Shown: positions 10,764 to 24,062, counted from the stretch's first letter. The stretch: DNA of 64,000 bases from Capitulum mitella (GCA_030062745.1 CP099842.1:22167822-22231821), one strand, 5' to 3'. The notes: generated from the sequence alone by a model not told the origin. A program made the numbers and translations.

Positions 10764-11929
10764 CCGACTGGGGGGGGGGGGCGGTTGACTGCCCTCGGAG
10801 GTTTTTCTAGGATTGCGAGAGAGCGAACAAACGCAGCGCCACGACAATTTGTGTACCTTTTGCTTCGTCATTTCTACACCTTGTGTTTACGTTTTGACCT
10901 GAGATCAATTCAGATGTCTGACCTAGGTCAGGTCAAACGGGCCTATGTCCAAAAAGTTAAGCGCACTCTAACTTTTTCGGAAAACAAGATATCACAATAA
11001 TACTTGCAGGGATTAGTTATCTTGATGGATGCAACAAATCTGCTATCTCAGATTTTTCGGAATCTTCTGGGTCATTGGCCTGAGGTCAAGCCCATTTTTG
11101 AGACGTCGTTTTTTTGGAAATTGGCGGAATTTTTCATAAGTTTAGTGTGGAATGAAGCAGACATCTAGTTACCATCAGTGGGCAAAGTATCAACGACTTC
11201 CAACCATTGACCTGAGGTCAGGCCACGAATAAGTGTTGTGAGCCAAAATGTACCACCGTCAAAATCAGCAACGACTTACTCAGAATGGGTAGAAAGTGGC
11301 AGAACTGGCTTGCACAGACGTAAGTAATACCAAGAACATGAAAAAGTTTTCAAAATTGCATATTTTGGAAATAAACAGGCTCCCGAAAATAAAGTCCTGC
11401 TAGTTATGTATATTGGTAACTAATGAATTTCTCCAAAATTTGAGCATGAGAAACCATCACAAGAACAACGAAGATCAATAAAGTTTATATGGATAGGCTT
11501 ATGTCGCGAGAATAAAGGAACGCTTAAAGTAGTTCCTGTTAATGTCTTCCTGCGTACGGCTGCGGCGCCCGCCGACAACGGGCATGAAAATCGTCGTATC
11601 TTTAACTCGACGTTTCGACGCATATATTAAACAGATCTGAGATATTAGACGTGTATCGGCATCTGCGGACATTTACTTATGCGTTGGTGCCTTTACCTAC
11701 GCGTTATAAGTCACAACCCTTGAGATTCAGGTCGTTCTCGGTCTCATCCAGCCGGCCATGAGAAAACATATTTAGGACGTAAATTGCTGACATATTATCT
11801 ACAACTAAAAATGAGACCAGTTTCGAGCTCTACTTGTCACAAGCTTTCCAACGGCGTGCTTACTTTTATCGTGCGACTAATCGTTCGTGAGTTAGAGGGG
11901 TTGTGATCAACCGCCCCCCCCCCAGTCGG
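10764..11929 (-). mobile_element. Large MITE-like element, copy B (inverted relative to A)
   Basis: The left end CCGACTG with a 12-G tract then CGGTTGACTGCCC, and the right end TGATCAACCGCCCCCCCCCC followed by AGTCGG, are mutually inverted. The interior read on the minus strand matches copies A and C over nearly the whole 1.17 kb. Flanks are ACGT on the left and GCGT on the right, so a 4-bp target duplication is possible but not exact. Confidence 0.88.
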
Positions 11930-12050
11930 GCGTGATCGTCGCCGACCCATTGTCGTGCACAGGTTAAATAGTGTTGCCGGTTTAAACCTGACCTAATCAC
12001 TGAGTAGTTCTGTGGCGTTTCTCTAGGTACCGAGATTGTCCATCAAGGAA

Positions 12051-12220
12051 GCGCGGGGCGGCGTAGTCTAGTGGTTACCGTGCTCGCCATGTGGCCGGAA
12101 GGTCCCCGGTTCGAGTCTGGATAATAACGACATTTCGCCGTCCTCCGCGACAACCGGCGTGAGAGGTTGCGACGCGAAATGACCCTGGCAGTCGAGAACG
12201 TCGTTAAATAACCCATTAAT
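12051..12220 (+). repeat. tRNA-derived SINE, copy 2
   Basis: The head TAGTCTAGTGGTTACCGTGC resembles a tRNA A box, and GGTTCGAGTCTGG about 40 bases later resembles a B box, the two parts of an RNA polymerase III internal promoter. The following body is shared with 2472-2636, and the 3' end is GTCGTTAAATAACCC. The ends of the tRNA-like part do not pair as an acceptor stem, so it is a SINE and not a tRNA gene. Confidence 0.85.
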
Positions 12221-13590
12221 CAATTCAGAAAGCGCGACTAAAGAAATATCTGTGAGTAACACTCAAACAACCAGTTAAACAATACTGCGGTTTAATCGAA
12301 GAATGCATGCGTAAATCAAGACATCTGCGAATAACATTCCTTTAATCAACCAAGCAGGCAAGCGTTAATAACTCTGGCTCTCATTGGTTGTGCGTCGTTT
12401 GAATGCGTTCGCTCGCTGCGCTGGCTGCGCGCCTCTCTCCATCTGACTGAGGGTCGTCAACAAAGTTATTTCTCTTCACTGCTGTGGCCGGGACCGGTCT
12501 TCAAGACACCGTTCGTGCGACCGTCAACCTCGTTTTGCGGTTACCTACGTCAGTGTTGCGTAGGTTGTAAGACATGTTGATGCACTACCATGTCCTGATT
12601 TTTTTCACCAGCATAACCTAGTTTAACCAGATGCAGCAAGGCCTGTTAAAATCCGGGAAGTGGTTTACGTTAACAGCGTATCTGCACTGGGTCACTAATA
12701 TGCTTTTTCGGTAGCTGGCTCGCATTGTGAAACCTAAATCCGCTAATTCAGGGCCAGTCACATTTCACAAATTAATGAAGCTGCTTTATGGTTATAATCA
12801 TACGAGCTCGAACATGACTTACGGTTTTGTTCCATAATCAGCTCGTTCTACGAAGATAAATAATTCATGTGCACTGTGCAAGACATTCATCTCTCTCCTG
12901 CATTAAAGGACCGCACGCAAAACAGATACAAAAGCTAAGGAGCATTATCGTTGAACAGTTGGCACAGCGTTAAGTATTCTAGCATAAATCGTGATTTGTG
13001 CTTACTCCTTGATTTAGGGTACCATAAATGAAATCAGAGGGGAGTGAGGGAGAAACAAGCTTAACCCACGAAAAATTAAGTTATACTTTCAACTGCGCAA
13101 GGTAAGTGCAGGATAGACTTTATTCAGAGCATGCCTTCGTATGGCAGTTCAGAACATCCATGAACGTTTTTTTTTGTGAACGGACGTCAGAACTTTAAGG
13201 GTCTAGTAACTTTATTTACGATCGATCAACTCATTACACGAGCTTATAACCCCTGACATTGGATTAAGGCGAGCATGTGGACATGATAATCATGTTCCAC
13301 TAGCTCAGGCGTGGTGACCGGTTGAGTGTTTCGCTGACGTTTTGGGCTTGGATACGTTTAATGGGGCCGTCCATAAACTGTACCGGGCGAGGTCATGTCT
13401 GACGAGCGGCCAATAGTGTAGAAAAGAGTTAAAACGAAAAGGGTTTGTTGGGTTTTGTATAAACATACTGGTATAGAGAAATACGCTGCGTTATCCATAG
13501 ACGGATTCGTGTCTAACGGAACTAAAAATGCTTGCTGATGCAAGTAATGACCAGCAGCTCTTTTGGCGGCAACTTCTGAGCTCGCACGGG
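12221..13590. other. No gene recognised
   Basis: Unique-looking, mixed-composition sequence after the SINE. No coding exon, RNA gene or repeat could be supported. Confidence 0.5.
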
Positions 13591-13835
13591 TGAGAAGGAA
13601 ACAAAGAGGGAAAGCAAGGGAGGAGGAATAAGGAGGGAGAGAAAAGGGGTGTGTGAGTGAGGAAAACAGTGTGTATGCGTGAAAGAGGCAAAGAGAGAGG
13701 GGGGGGGAGGAGAAAGGGAGAATATCTCCGGAAACATGCTCCTTTCCAATTATTCGGCGTTTTTCTCGCCTCTTCTTTCTCTCCCTTATTCTCTCTCTCT
13801 CCCACCTATCTCTCCTTCCCTTCCCCTCTCTGTCC
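13591..13835. repeat. Polypurine block followed by polypyrimidine block
   Basis: About 145 bases of almost pure G/A (interrupted by short GTGTGTGAGTGAG-type stretches) run to 13,733, followed by about 95 bases of almost pure C/T ending CCCTCTCTGTCC. The two halves are partly complementary, so the block can in principle fold as a hairpin or triplex. Open frames on both strands here are low-complexity artefacts. Confidence 0.85.
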
Positions 13836-16400
13836 GTAAAGACCACGTATCTCTTGAAGACACGTCTTACGGGCGTAGAAGGGCACTCCTGTCGACCCAT
13901 TAACGCGTAGGAGATAAAAAGACGACCGAGACCGATCTGAAGAACTGGACGGGGCCGCGACCTGCCGCATTCCTCCAGCTCGCTCCACCGTCTCCTGCAA
14001 ATGACGAGGCAATGCCCGACTGACCAATGGCGCTGTACCCTGCTCGGGATTGGGGGGTGAGCGGGCGTGTATGGTTGCGCGCCCGCCTCCTCGTCACCTT
14101 CCCTGCGGATTTTCTCCTGTGTATGTCGCCGACGTTCGTGGGCTCACATACGCGCGAAACCGAATAGTGGTTCCCGCGAAATGGCGCCTGACACGCACGA
14201 GCCCTGTGGAGACGTCTGGCGTTTCTCCGGTGTCAGTGGGTGATGATGGGGCCCGCTGGTGACCACGCCCAGGCATGACAGCAGGGCAGCCTGGGCAGAG
14301 CGGGCGGCGCAGCTTTTTACTGCGGCTGCTGGTGTTGCAGAGTATGGCACTGACGTGACTATCTGATGTAGACAGCGGCTAACGAGACAGCTTTGACGCA
14401 CTCCTTGTTGCAACAAGGTGAGGTGGGGACGCGGGGCTCCTAATGATTCATAAGGGAAATCTTGCTACATTCAGGCTACAAACATTTCCTTGAAAACTGT
14501 CGCAGACAGCGGTCATTTGCTGAGCCCCGTTTTGCTGTGGGTTCCGTGAAGCTGACTTGGTGATAATCGTGACGTTGACGAAAGCGTCATTAGACGACCG
14601 GCCTCACAACGCTGAAGACTAGTTATGCTAAGGAAGCCTCCAGGCCGGGAGTGTGTAACTGACTCAGATCGTGCCACAGTTGTGTGAATCACGCGGGTGT
14701 ATCTGGAAATCGTCGGCGACGCTTCACAGGGCCTCTAGTGGAGATCGACAACAAAAGCACTTTTTAAAGGTTCATAGCCTATATCACGATGCAGAACTAT
14801 CATGGAGAAGCACGTCTGCTCGTGCACTACACTCTACTACACACTACGCACTACTACACACTACACTCTACACTCCTGCATTGCACATTGCACTGAAAAG
14901 TACCAGAATATGCCCTCGTCTGAAGTAATTATCAGATTACCTGCGTTGGAGTTCTACTACCAAGGGATCCTCTGACAACGAAGGCAATCCCATAAAACCA
15001 CCGACAAGGGAGTACAACACAAACAGGCCCTCACGATGCCGATGTTCTATGCAGTACGACAAAAAGCCGATTTTTAAGAAAAGCAGGCGAAATAGACTCG
15101 TTTGGACGGTTTGAAAAGCTAACGATGGTCGACTTGCCCAGGGCTTTCAACTCCGGTCGCTAGCGTTTCGTCGAAGCCCTTTTACGAACCATGATCCTTT
15201 GCGTTAGACATCATTCCGTGGTTTCGCACTCCGCATGCACCTGCCGCTGTACGGTTGACATGTATTGCAATCTACCACCACGGTATTGCATGGTCGATTT
15301 CCCCAGACACCCTGGGAAAACTGATCATGGCGGTCAGGTGACCCTATCTTTTCCATTACTCTACATAGTTCTTTTTGCTCTATGTGTCATCTGAAGATGT
15401 TTCATCTCAGTGAGGAAGTTGGTAAAATAAGAAAATAAAACAAGTTGCCTACAAAACTGTCACCTCCGCGAATGTCATAGAATGCTTCATGGAGAGTAGC
15501 GCAAACATTTATCGAGCGTTGTTTCATGGCCTTGATCCATCCTAAAGTTGTTCGGCATTGTATCCCGATATTGAAAAGTTTAATGCAATACTGATGGGCA
15601 AAATAGATAAACTCCATGAATCTCCATGAATAGGGTCAAAATTCTAATTGAATGTTCCTTTTCTTTCAGTTTTTATCTTTTTCGGTTTTTAAAATCCAAA
15701 GAGACAAAAGCTCAAGATACTGCTTACGAGGCAAATCTTGCTGAGATCACGGAAATAAATAACTAGAATGCCGTATGAAAATCTCGCAAGAAAATAAGAG
15801 GCATGAAACTTCCATATCAATCCTTGTGCATCAAGGTGGTTACCATTATACCGTTGCTAAAACTCTGATTTACCCACCTTCTTACGCAGCTCCCCCAGCC
15901 GGACAGGCAGGCAAAGGAGAGCATATCAAAATCATATAAAGTTGTGATGTCAGGCTGATGAAATCAGGGCTTTGGTGCTCTTGATGCCGAGCTCTTTTTT
16001 AAAGTCGTCGCAACCATCCAATGGATCTACTCTGCCGCCGCCCCACCCACCACGTCACTGAACCTACCCTGCCGCTAGCGCTGGCGTGCCACCAGATCTG
16101 CCCTGTTAATCCTTCCACTAGCTGCAGAAGCGCAGTAAATATTTGCATTTGGAGGAGGCGACAGGACACGAATATATTAAAACAAATAAGATACTCAGCC
16201 TCCCAGGCTCTCCTGATGCTCTAACGCTCAACAAAGACTCGCAGTAATGGACTGCATGGACCCAATGGACTCCGCCCAGCAGCCTAGCTATGGAAATCAG
16301 AGGGCTCTGATTTTCATAGTCAGGCCGCTACCCTGCGGGTGACGTCAAAGCTGCTCGTCCTGCAAACATCGCTGAAGTCACCCGGTCTCCTCCCAGCGGC
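13836..16400. other. No gene recognised; one low-complexity stretch
   Basis: 14,818-14,886 is a CACTACACTCTACTACACAC-type low-complexity run. Otherwise no supported feature. Frames that remain open are short and lack recognisable motifs. Confidence 0.5.
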
Positions 16401-17110
16401 AGGAGGGGTGCCGAGACGGCTGCGGATGAGCGGGGCGGCCCCGTGTCCCGTCATGTCCGGGTAAGGTGTGCCCTCGGACCGTCCGACCCCGCCGCCGGCC
16501 GCTGCGCCGCCTCCTCCGCTGGCCGAGTCCCCCGGACCGCCAGCTCAGCTCTCAGGGGCCGGTGTTCGGGGAGCTCATAGAGCTCACAGACATATATTTG
16601 GGGAGTCCACGTAGCACTTGTGGCTGTTACAGCCCACCAGGTGATAAAGTAGTGCAGGGGACAGAGGGCGGCGGTGTCAAGTAACACTCACGCATAAAAC
16701 GGTACAGGACTGGAAGACGCCGTCAGGTCCTGTCACTGATGGCGGGCACACACCAGGCGACGTTGCAGTGCGCGCCTGTAAGGTGGCACGGGCAGTCCAC
16801 GGAAGCCAGGAGAGTGTCGCCGCCAATCACGCGCCTCTCACGCCGCCCCGGTCCTGTCGTCGCCGCGCCAGCCCGGTGTGGGTCAAGGAGCGCGCCGGCC
16901 GGCCGCCGGGCCGCGGAGGCGTCCTTCGGCGTCCGGCTCGCCGTGCAGGAGCTAATGGAGCCGCCGGCCGGGCAGGACCGCGCTCCGGAGCAGGTCTAAT
17001 GACACACCCGGAATGGGAACGGGGACGCGTGCCGGCCACTTCCTGAGCCGTGCCCAGACCGACAGGGGCCCGACTGGGGGCGGAAGCCCCGGACACAAGC
17101 CCGCGTCCTT
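16400..17110. promoter_or_regulatory. CpG-rich island
   Basis: A sharp rise in G+C and CpG with GCCGGCCGGCCGCCGGGCCG near 16,895. The neighbours on both sides are AT-rich. Such islands recur about every 5-10 kb here and are candidates for promoters or enhancers. No start codon or exon could be tied to it. Confidence 0.35.
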
Positions 17111-19664
17111 CATCGGTGATCAGCGTCCCCGATACTGAGGCGGGAAGCTGCAGGAAATATTTATGCTGCCGAGAAGGAGATGTCTCTCCCTTGTCCCCAG
17201 ATGACGGAAGGTCAGCGTCATAAAACTAGCTATTATAGTCGTGTGGCATTGCGATGAATGTCTCCGCTACTGTCGGAATTATTTTTGAAAATGTTCGTTA
17301 TTTAGTCCAGCGTTTTTAATGCGATTTTATCTTTACTGTCAATGCACCGTCTAAGGATGAACCTAAGAAATTCAGTTGATCCACAGGTGAATGAAATAAA
17401 CAACGGTTCCTTGTCATATTTATGCACTGTGTAAACAGTATATAGACGTGTGTTACCGGAGGTGCTAAATGAATATCAAGTCATCGTCTCAGAACACGTC
17501 GTACTTTTAGTCAGATAACGCTGACTACCAGAAAAACCTGGTCTTCAGAGAATTTTGAGCGTCTTAGCCATTTCTGCACGTTAGATCTTACAGTAAGAAG
17601 GAAACTAAATTTAACGAATATGAAATGTAATGTTGTGCTCTGCTTTTTCATTATTGGTATTTTCAATATTTTAATACTAGGGTATTCAGCTCATACCACA
17701 ATGCTTCTTAAGTTCAATCCCTGGAAGAACTGACTTGTATGCCTCTTGTTTTTAAACCTCAAGAAAAAATGTTCAACAAAAATGGCAATAATGCACAGCA
17801 CAACCTTCATAAATTCAGAACTACGATGGTTCGGGAATGTTTAACATTTCCGAATTTCAACCATTTCAGCATTGCATCATCAGAGGGCCAATTTCTTTCC
17901 GATGTGTGAACTAATAAGGACTGGGAGCTTTCGAAGTCAAAAGTAGTGACAGATGACTCAGCAGTTGTGTCGCTAAGGCATCATCAGGAGTGAAGATATT
18001 AGTATGGGTAAAAATATATGAATAGGACAATAACGGCATCGGAATTACGAAAACAGAATGCCTCGGATAATAGAGACCTAATGATGTAGAAGTGAAAACT
18101 ATGATATCCATCCTTGTCTTTCTACCTATCACTGTCCTTGCCGTCACCTCGATGAAGTGCTGAAGAGGAGACGAGAAGCAGTCCACGTCAAGAATCAGGA
18201 ATATATACAGCCTGACTAGCATTTCCAAGCTATCCGTCGCTTTCAGAACCAAATTGCCAAATTGAGTAATACGGCTCTATAACTGAAGGAAATGAGCCAC
18301 AGTTCATCCACAAGGGAACCTCAGTGCTTAAAAAGGAAGCACTTTCACACGTAACTTTTCGGTTTCTATTTGCGACAAGTCCTCGAGATTTAGGTGCCAC
18401 AATGATTTTTCCTCTCATACGACATTTCCTCTTATCTTTCCCCTCGTAGACAAATTTTGTTGTTGCCATATCATCGCAAACCCATGCGCTTTCTTTCCCG
18501 TCGCACTGACGTTCACAGCATTGCGATGGTTGGGTTTCGTATTCATGAAATAGACCGTCCCTTTCCAGATCCTCACCCCTTGTTTATGACTTGGCTGCTC
18601 AATCCATCAATACAGTGAAAGTTATCGAGTTGACGCGCACAAGGTCGCTCTCGGGCCCGCCACCACCCAATCGCAATTATGCGGACTGTTCTGTTAAATG
18701 AGTGTGAATAACGCATCCATCCACAGACGCATTCCAATGCAGAAACTACACGGAGCTGTGACGTTCTCAAGGATCTTCCTTGTTTGCTGCGTTGCACAAA
18801 TACGAAATATATGAAAGCTTGAAATCATTCGTGATTTCATTCCGAAGCGTTTGCTTTTATGTGTGCGCGTTCTTTGTAAAATGCACATGTGCGATTATAT
18901 TCGTGTTTGTATGAACAGAAATATGTAGATCCTTGTCAGACGAATGATCCCTATGGTAAAGGCGCACATTTTAATGTGGTGTTTTCTGGATTATACCACG
19001 GTGAGATTTCTGAGAGTCCGCATTGTCAGTTGCGCTTTTGTGTTGATTTCGAAAATTGCTCAGATTGAGATGAAAGTAAACTGATAATTCTCTTATACAA
19101 AAAAAAAACAACAAGTTGCAACAGAATGCCACGTTACACATCATGTTTACGAGCGAGGCCGAAGGATGAATGAGCCTTACTTTAACTAGCAGAAAAAATA
19201 AAACAGAGCGGCCCGGCCCCGCCCAGCCCTGCTCGGCCATGACACTTTCTGGAGGCTAACAGCTGTGCAGCTGGTGGGCACTCATAAAGCTTTGACTATA
19301 AGATACTTCAGTTCTCTTGGAAACTTTTTCTTTCACACGAGAATCTAGGGAGTACTATTTTCGCTCTCAGCCATATTTTTCCACGGATATTTTAAACCGT
19401 TCAGTACTAGCAGCGAACAATACCATGGGTGTGCATAATGTTTCAAGTTGCAGTTCTTCAGATGCAAAACACTGATCGACGAATATCCTTTTATACTTTG
19501 AAATGTGCAAAGGGATCACAGTGATGCACAGTGACGAAGTAGGCCTTATGCATTAGACAGGCGCTCGTCACACACCTCACAAGGACTCTCACTGGTCTAC
19601 GCCATTCTCGATAAATTGTGGTATGCTGCGAGCTCACCAAGTGTACCAAAAACCCCACATGTCG

Positions 19665-19669
<5 letters not shown>
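17111..19669. other. No gene recognised
   Basis: AT-biased unique sequence. No exon, RNA gene or repeat family member could be supported. Confidence 0.5.
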
Positions 19670-19718
<49 letters not shown>

Positions 19719-19731
19719 TTATTTATTTATC
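19670..19731. repeat. (TA)n then (TTTA)n microsatellite
   Basis: About 22 uninterrupted TA units followed by four ATTT units. A purine-rich (GA-type) tract lies shortly downstream at 19,755-19,807. Confidence 0.97.
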
Positions 19732-19807
19732 ATATGCTATGTATAAATACGCATATTAGGGAGGGGGAGAAAGAAAGAGAGAGAGGGAGGGAGAGACAGG
19801 GAGAAAG

Positions 19808-22096
19808 ATGTTTAAATATATAATATATTATGTATAAACATGCCTATTAGGGTGACTCGCAACAAAAACTTGGCACACCTGTAGTGGAGAAAGTTCTAAA
19901 TCCCATGTCCGGCTCATCGAAGCGTTGCTTTGGCTTAGCTTGACGCCGTATATATTCCGATGGGATATTGTCGAAAGAGGAGTGAAAACACGAGGAAACG
20001 CAGCACGAGGTAATATTACGAGACACCGCCGTTTGTTTTGCGAGGTGATGAATTCTGATGAATTCGACCCATGTTTACCGTGCAGTAACAAATTTCCGAC
20101 TCTTGTTTTCAGTTTTTGGTTTCCTAAATGTTACCATGCATTGCTTACTTAAAGTACTTTCTCGCTCCAACTTAAGCCCTATGAAAGAACCTATGGCTGT
20201 TTGAAAGGCCACGGATTTTGATTCGGAAGGGAGATGAGCTGTGCACCGATTTTTTTACAGAAGTCCTGGGAACCGTAATCGTCGCCTGCTTTGCACCTTC
20301 CGTGATCTGCACGTACTTACATCACTTTAGCCTGAATATGGACGTCAACTCCGCGAAATTACCATGTCCTTTTCTAGCCAAAGAATTCTCAAGGCTGAAT
20401 GATGGATTCTCGAAGGAAGAAAAGGCCATCCATTGTAAACTTTTCAATTTACGGTCCTGCTGCGAATGCCAACAAACGAAATTGACTGAAAACAGAAGAC
20501 ATCAAATGATCTGCATTCGCCGAAAATAATTTAGTTCTGTAAGCGCAAAAAAGACACTTTATCTTATGTGTGTCACAGGTCACCAGTATTTTCTGTATTA
20601 TCTTGTCTTTGTATATGTACTTTTTTGTATTATTGTGATATATATTGTATGTTATCTATTTGTATTATCTGTTACAGTACTATCTTGGGTGATACCTCTC
20701 AGAATTTGAATAATGGTTAACGAATGGAACAAAGAAATGACCTGCATCCGCATGATGGAAACGAATAACAAACACTGCTGCGGCTCGCGACCTGCTTGCT
20801 GTTCCTGTAGAATACGGCTCCGTCACCGACGAAGACAGAGTGGATCTTTTGGCCTCGACCGGTGTCCAGCAGCACATTCACGACCAGCTGAAGTCTTGTA
20901 AAGGGGACTACTGGAACAGTCGCTTCGATACACGAGTTCAGACCAACTGATGACCTGCTCGTCACACATGGACCGCGGCCCGGCCGTCAAAAATTTACAT
21001 GTGATGCTGCATTTTGTGGCCACCCTGCAGAACGCTGTAACGTCGCTCCTTTCTATACGTGCGTCCGGGAGAAACGACTCATGACATCGACTGCGACTGC
21101 ATTGTGCCCCCTAGGCGGGAACCGTCCTGTGGTGAGCCCGGAATAGTCCGTCGCCCCACAGGACAAGCATCATGACCTTCAGCTCGTCAGCAACGGCCCC
21201 TGACTCGCTAGGTTGTGGTCGACTGTTTATCTGTTCCAGCCTTGGTCGAACCATGTCTAAGTCTTGCTCAGAACCTGGCCGCATGTCCTGCACGCATCAC
21301 GAGACAAGCCGGAGACCGCGTCTTTCGCAAGTTGCTCAATTGCTAGCTCCTGCTGGAATCGCTACGTCATGCAGGCCTTCCCTGCTGACGACATATGTGA
21401 GTCCAGAGACTCCCTAGACTGACTGGCTGCTCCCGCTCCCGCTCTGTCCACCTGACCCAGTCCCAGCTCGCCAGACCGGCCGCCTCACTTGGCAGCAAGC
21501 CAACCGCGACTGCAGAATAACCGCAGTCAGTGACCTCTCGAGGCCAGGCAGACCCCGCTTAGCTGCGGATTCTGCAAAAGTTTTCCCGACCATGTGCGCA
21601 TTTCAGTTTTATCTCAGTGACCCGGTACGGTCTCGGACTTTCTTTCACGAGATTATGCACGATTTTTTTCATTTTCGCACGGTTGATGTTACTCCACTTG
21701 GATATCAAGTGTCGCAGTCGTTACCACTATTTCCGTTCTGCACTCACAGAATAAATCCAGTCAGGAGTGAAGCCACATCCAGATCACTGGTGTTGCTGAC
21801 AGCAATGTAAGGTGTATTCTTTCCATGCATTGGCGTTCAATCTCATGATGGTTCGTGTTGCAGTTGCAACAGTAAAAAGTACACGTGGTTCTTTTACCCC
21901 TGAGTAGCTCGGGACTGAATGCTAACACTGTGGGTTCAGTGAATACGGAATTCGGAAAAATATTTTGACGAATTCGAAAAGCAATCACAATAAGTGCGTC
22001 AGATCAAACTTACAAGGACTTAAACGAGAGACCGTGGCCTTGAACGCGTAGCCTAATCCAAAGTCCTCTTTCCCGATGAAGATCGCGTTTCGAATC
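19808..22096. other. No gene recognised
   Basis: Mixed composition with several open frames of 60-100 codons, none with a recognisable motif or supportive splice sites. Confidence 0.5.
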
Positions 22097-22127
22097 GGGG
22101 GGGGGGGGGGAGGGGGCAGGGGCGGGT
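22097..22127 (+). repeat. G14 run and potential G-quadruplex
   Basis: A 14-G run is followed by AGGGGGCAGGGGCGGG, giving four or more G-tracts of at least three within 31 bases. This is a canonical quadruplex-forming arrangement. Confidence 0.85.
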
Positions 22128-23880
22128 GCATTTTCAGCCATAAATTTTAAAATTGTCGCATGTTTGCCACTGTCAGTGCAGGTTACCTCTCGCCCAATGA
22201 CCAGTAATAAAGGCATACTTCTTTTGAATTCCAGCGAAGCGCTTCTCTGTGAATCATTCAGCTTGTCCAGATGTAAAACGTGGATGCCTGGTAATTTTGC
22301 CGTCAAAGGTTTTTAAAGAGAATCGATTGAATTTTTCCTTATAACCGGTGTTAAAAATTGAAGTAATCCGATCATTATTGAAGCCATTATCCTTCAAGTT
22401 ATCCGCTCAGTCATTCGGGTTAAGCACTATGGCACCGTTTATCACTGGCCATCACGGTTTAGACTGTTGCATTCCTACTGGTCAATGGCGGAGGTGGCAG
22501 GGACCTCGCGCTCCGTGCACACCGGATCCTAATGGATCTTGGCCGAAACGGGCTGTGCTGGTGTTTACTTTTGCTTCACTCACAGTTCCTCATCCTTCCA
22601 GCTGCGATGGTGATGGCTGAATGTTAGAGAATAACTAGTGCGGTCCGGCCATACACCCACGGCCTGTTTGAACTTTTTAAATGCGATTTAATTTTTTATT
22701 GAAAATCGGCACTTGAACAGTAAAGTTGTAGGCAAATTGATGCAAGGCTCCTCTGTCGAGTTTCTCTGTCAGCGAGCGGGCATTATTTGGCTGGCACTTC
22801 CAGTAGCGGGGGTATCGTTGTAATTACACTGCTGCCTGGCCCTGTCTCGGTGCTCTGTCCTAGTTCTCTGTGCTGGTCGGCCGTCCCGGCCCCCTGTTTC
22901 TTGTCTCCGTCTCGTGTTGTTTGTCCCGGTACTCTGTCCCATATCCCGTACCGTCTCTCTTCATCACGACCGCTTTCTTCGGGGCCTGTGTCATCTTCCT
23001 GCTCCTCATCCCTGTCCTATTTAATTGCACCACACCACGTGTTCGTGAATAGACTGAAAATGTTTGGCTTCAGTTTTTCCTTTCCGCTATATGGTTGCAA
23101 TAAACTGTTTTGTATTATATATGTATGCTATACTATAAAATGCAACTATTCTCCTTTGTCCGAGCAAAAATGCACGGTTAAGATGTATATGTACCATTAC
23201 TTTGCAAAGGTGATAAAAGTTATCCTTTATTTCCTTGTATCTAAAATAACTGATATATGCTGCATTCAACATCATCAAAACGCTTGCGTTTCAGTCATCG
23301 TTTGAGGAAACTTCCCTGAGAAAGGCACCTTTCAAACATGTTTCCTCTGATTTCTCTAGCGCAAAGGGAGACATTTTCGGAGACGGCATGTATAGAAAGA
23401 AAAAGCCGGAGTGGTTTTATTGTCATCTTTGGCTCTCAGAGGTCGCATAGCACTTGTTTTATCACACCTCCTTCCCATCCATTGCTCCGTTGCTACCCCG
23501 TGCCATCGTTGCCGCAAACATTTCGAACAATCCCAACCACCACTGTTTTTGCTTGCCGTTCAGTCACTGTTATGTCATTTGCCTTCCTGTGTTATCCCAC
23601 GAATCACTTCCGAACATCACTGCCTGAACCACTTCCTGTTCCTTCGAACACGGACGCTCGCTGTTTTTACAGTTTCCTTGATTCAAAGTCGGTCCTCTTT
23701 GTTGTGATGCTGCAACGCGTTTCCGGTATGCAAACGTTGACATTGTTTTGTTCGAGCATTTCGTCTCGGCAAAGTAACGCACGATAATTCTGTATTTTAC
23801 AAAATTAGCCTTCAGTCCGAGAAAACCGCTGTGTGCAAAAAGAACGGAACCTGTGTGCGGTCAACTAAGCGTCACGTCTC
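22128..23880. other. No gene recognised
   Basis: Pyrimidine-biased sequence around 22,830-23,000 and 23,430-23,650. Frames stay open for up to about 170 codons but show no family motif. I regard them as chance. Confidence 0.45.
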
Positions 23881-23889
23881 GTCACAACA

Positions 23890-24062
23890 GATGCATTAGA
23901 CTCCGACCTCGAAGTTCGAAGGGGACCTCAGGGCGCACCCCCCAGGACCTCTCTGACCAGGACTCCACAACAGCCCTTGCGCTACACCCGGCCGAGAGCG
24001 GGCTTCGAACCGCCATGCGCGAGCTCCTTATGTAACTGAGCGGTAAAAGCCGGCAGTTTTCA
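23890..24062 (-). repeat. Probable tRNA-derived SINE of a second family
   Basis: Read on the minus strand, a tRNA-like head (CTTTTACCGCTCAGTTACAT) is followed by GGCGGTTCGAAGCCCGC, a good B-box match, then CTCTCGGCCGGGTGTAGCGC and a body rich in GAGGTCC. The A box is weak. The arrangement matches SINE heads common in invertebrates; no second copy was found here, so the call is tentative. Confidence 0.5.

Noticed and set aside
12051..12125. Possible functional tRNA gene
   Set aside because: A- and B-box-like parts exist, but the ends do not form an acceptor stem and the body continues as a SINE shared with 2.47 kb.
13358..13903. Open frames rich in R/E/K or L/S/P/F
   Set aside because: Produced by the purine/pyrimidine block.
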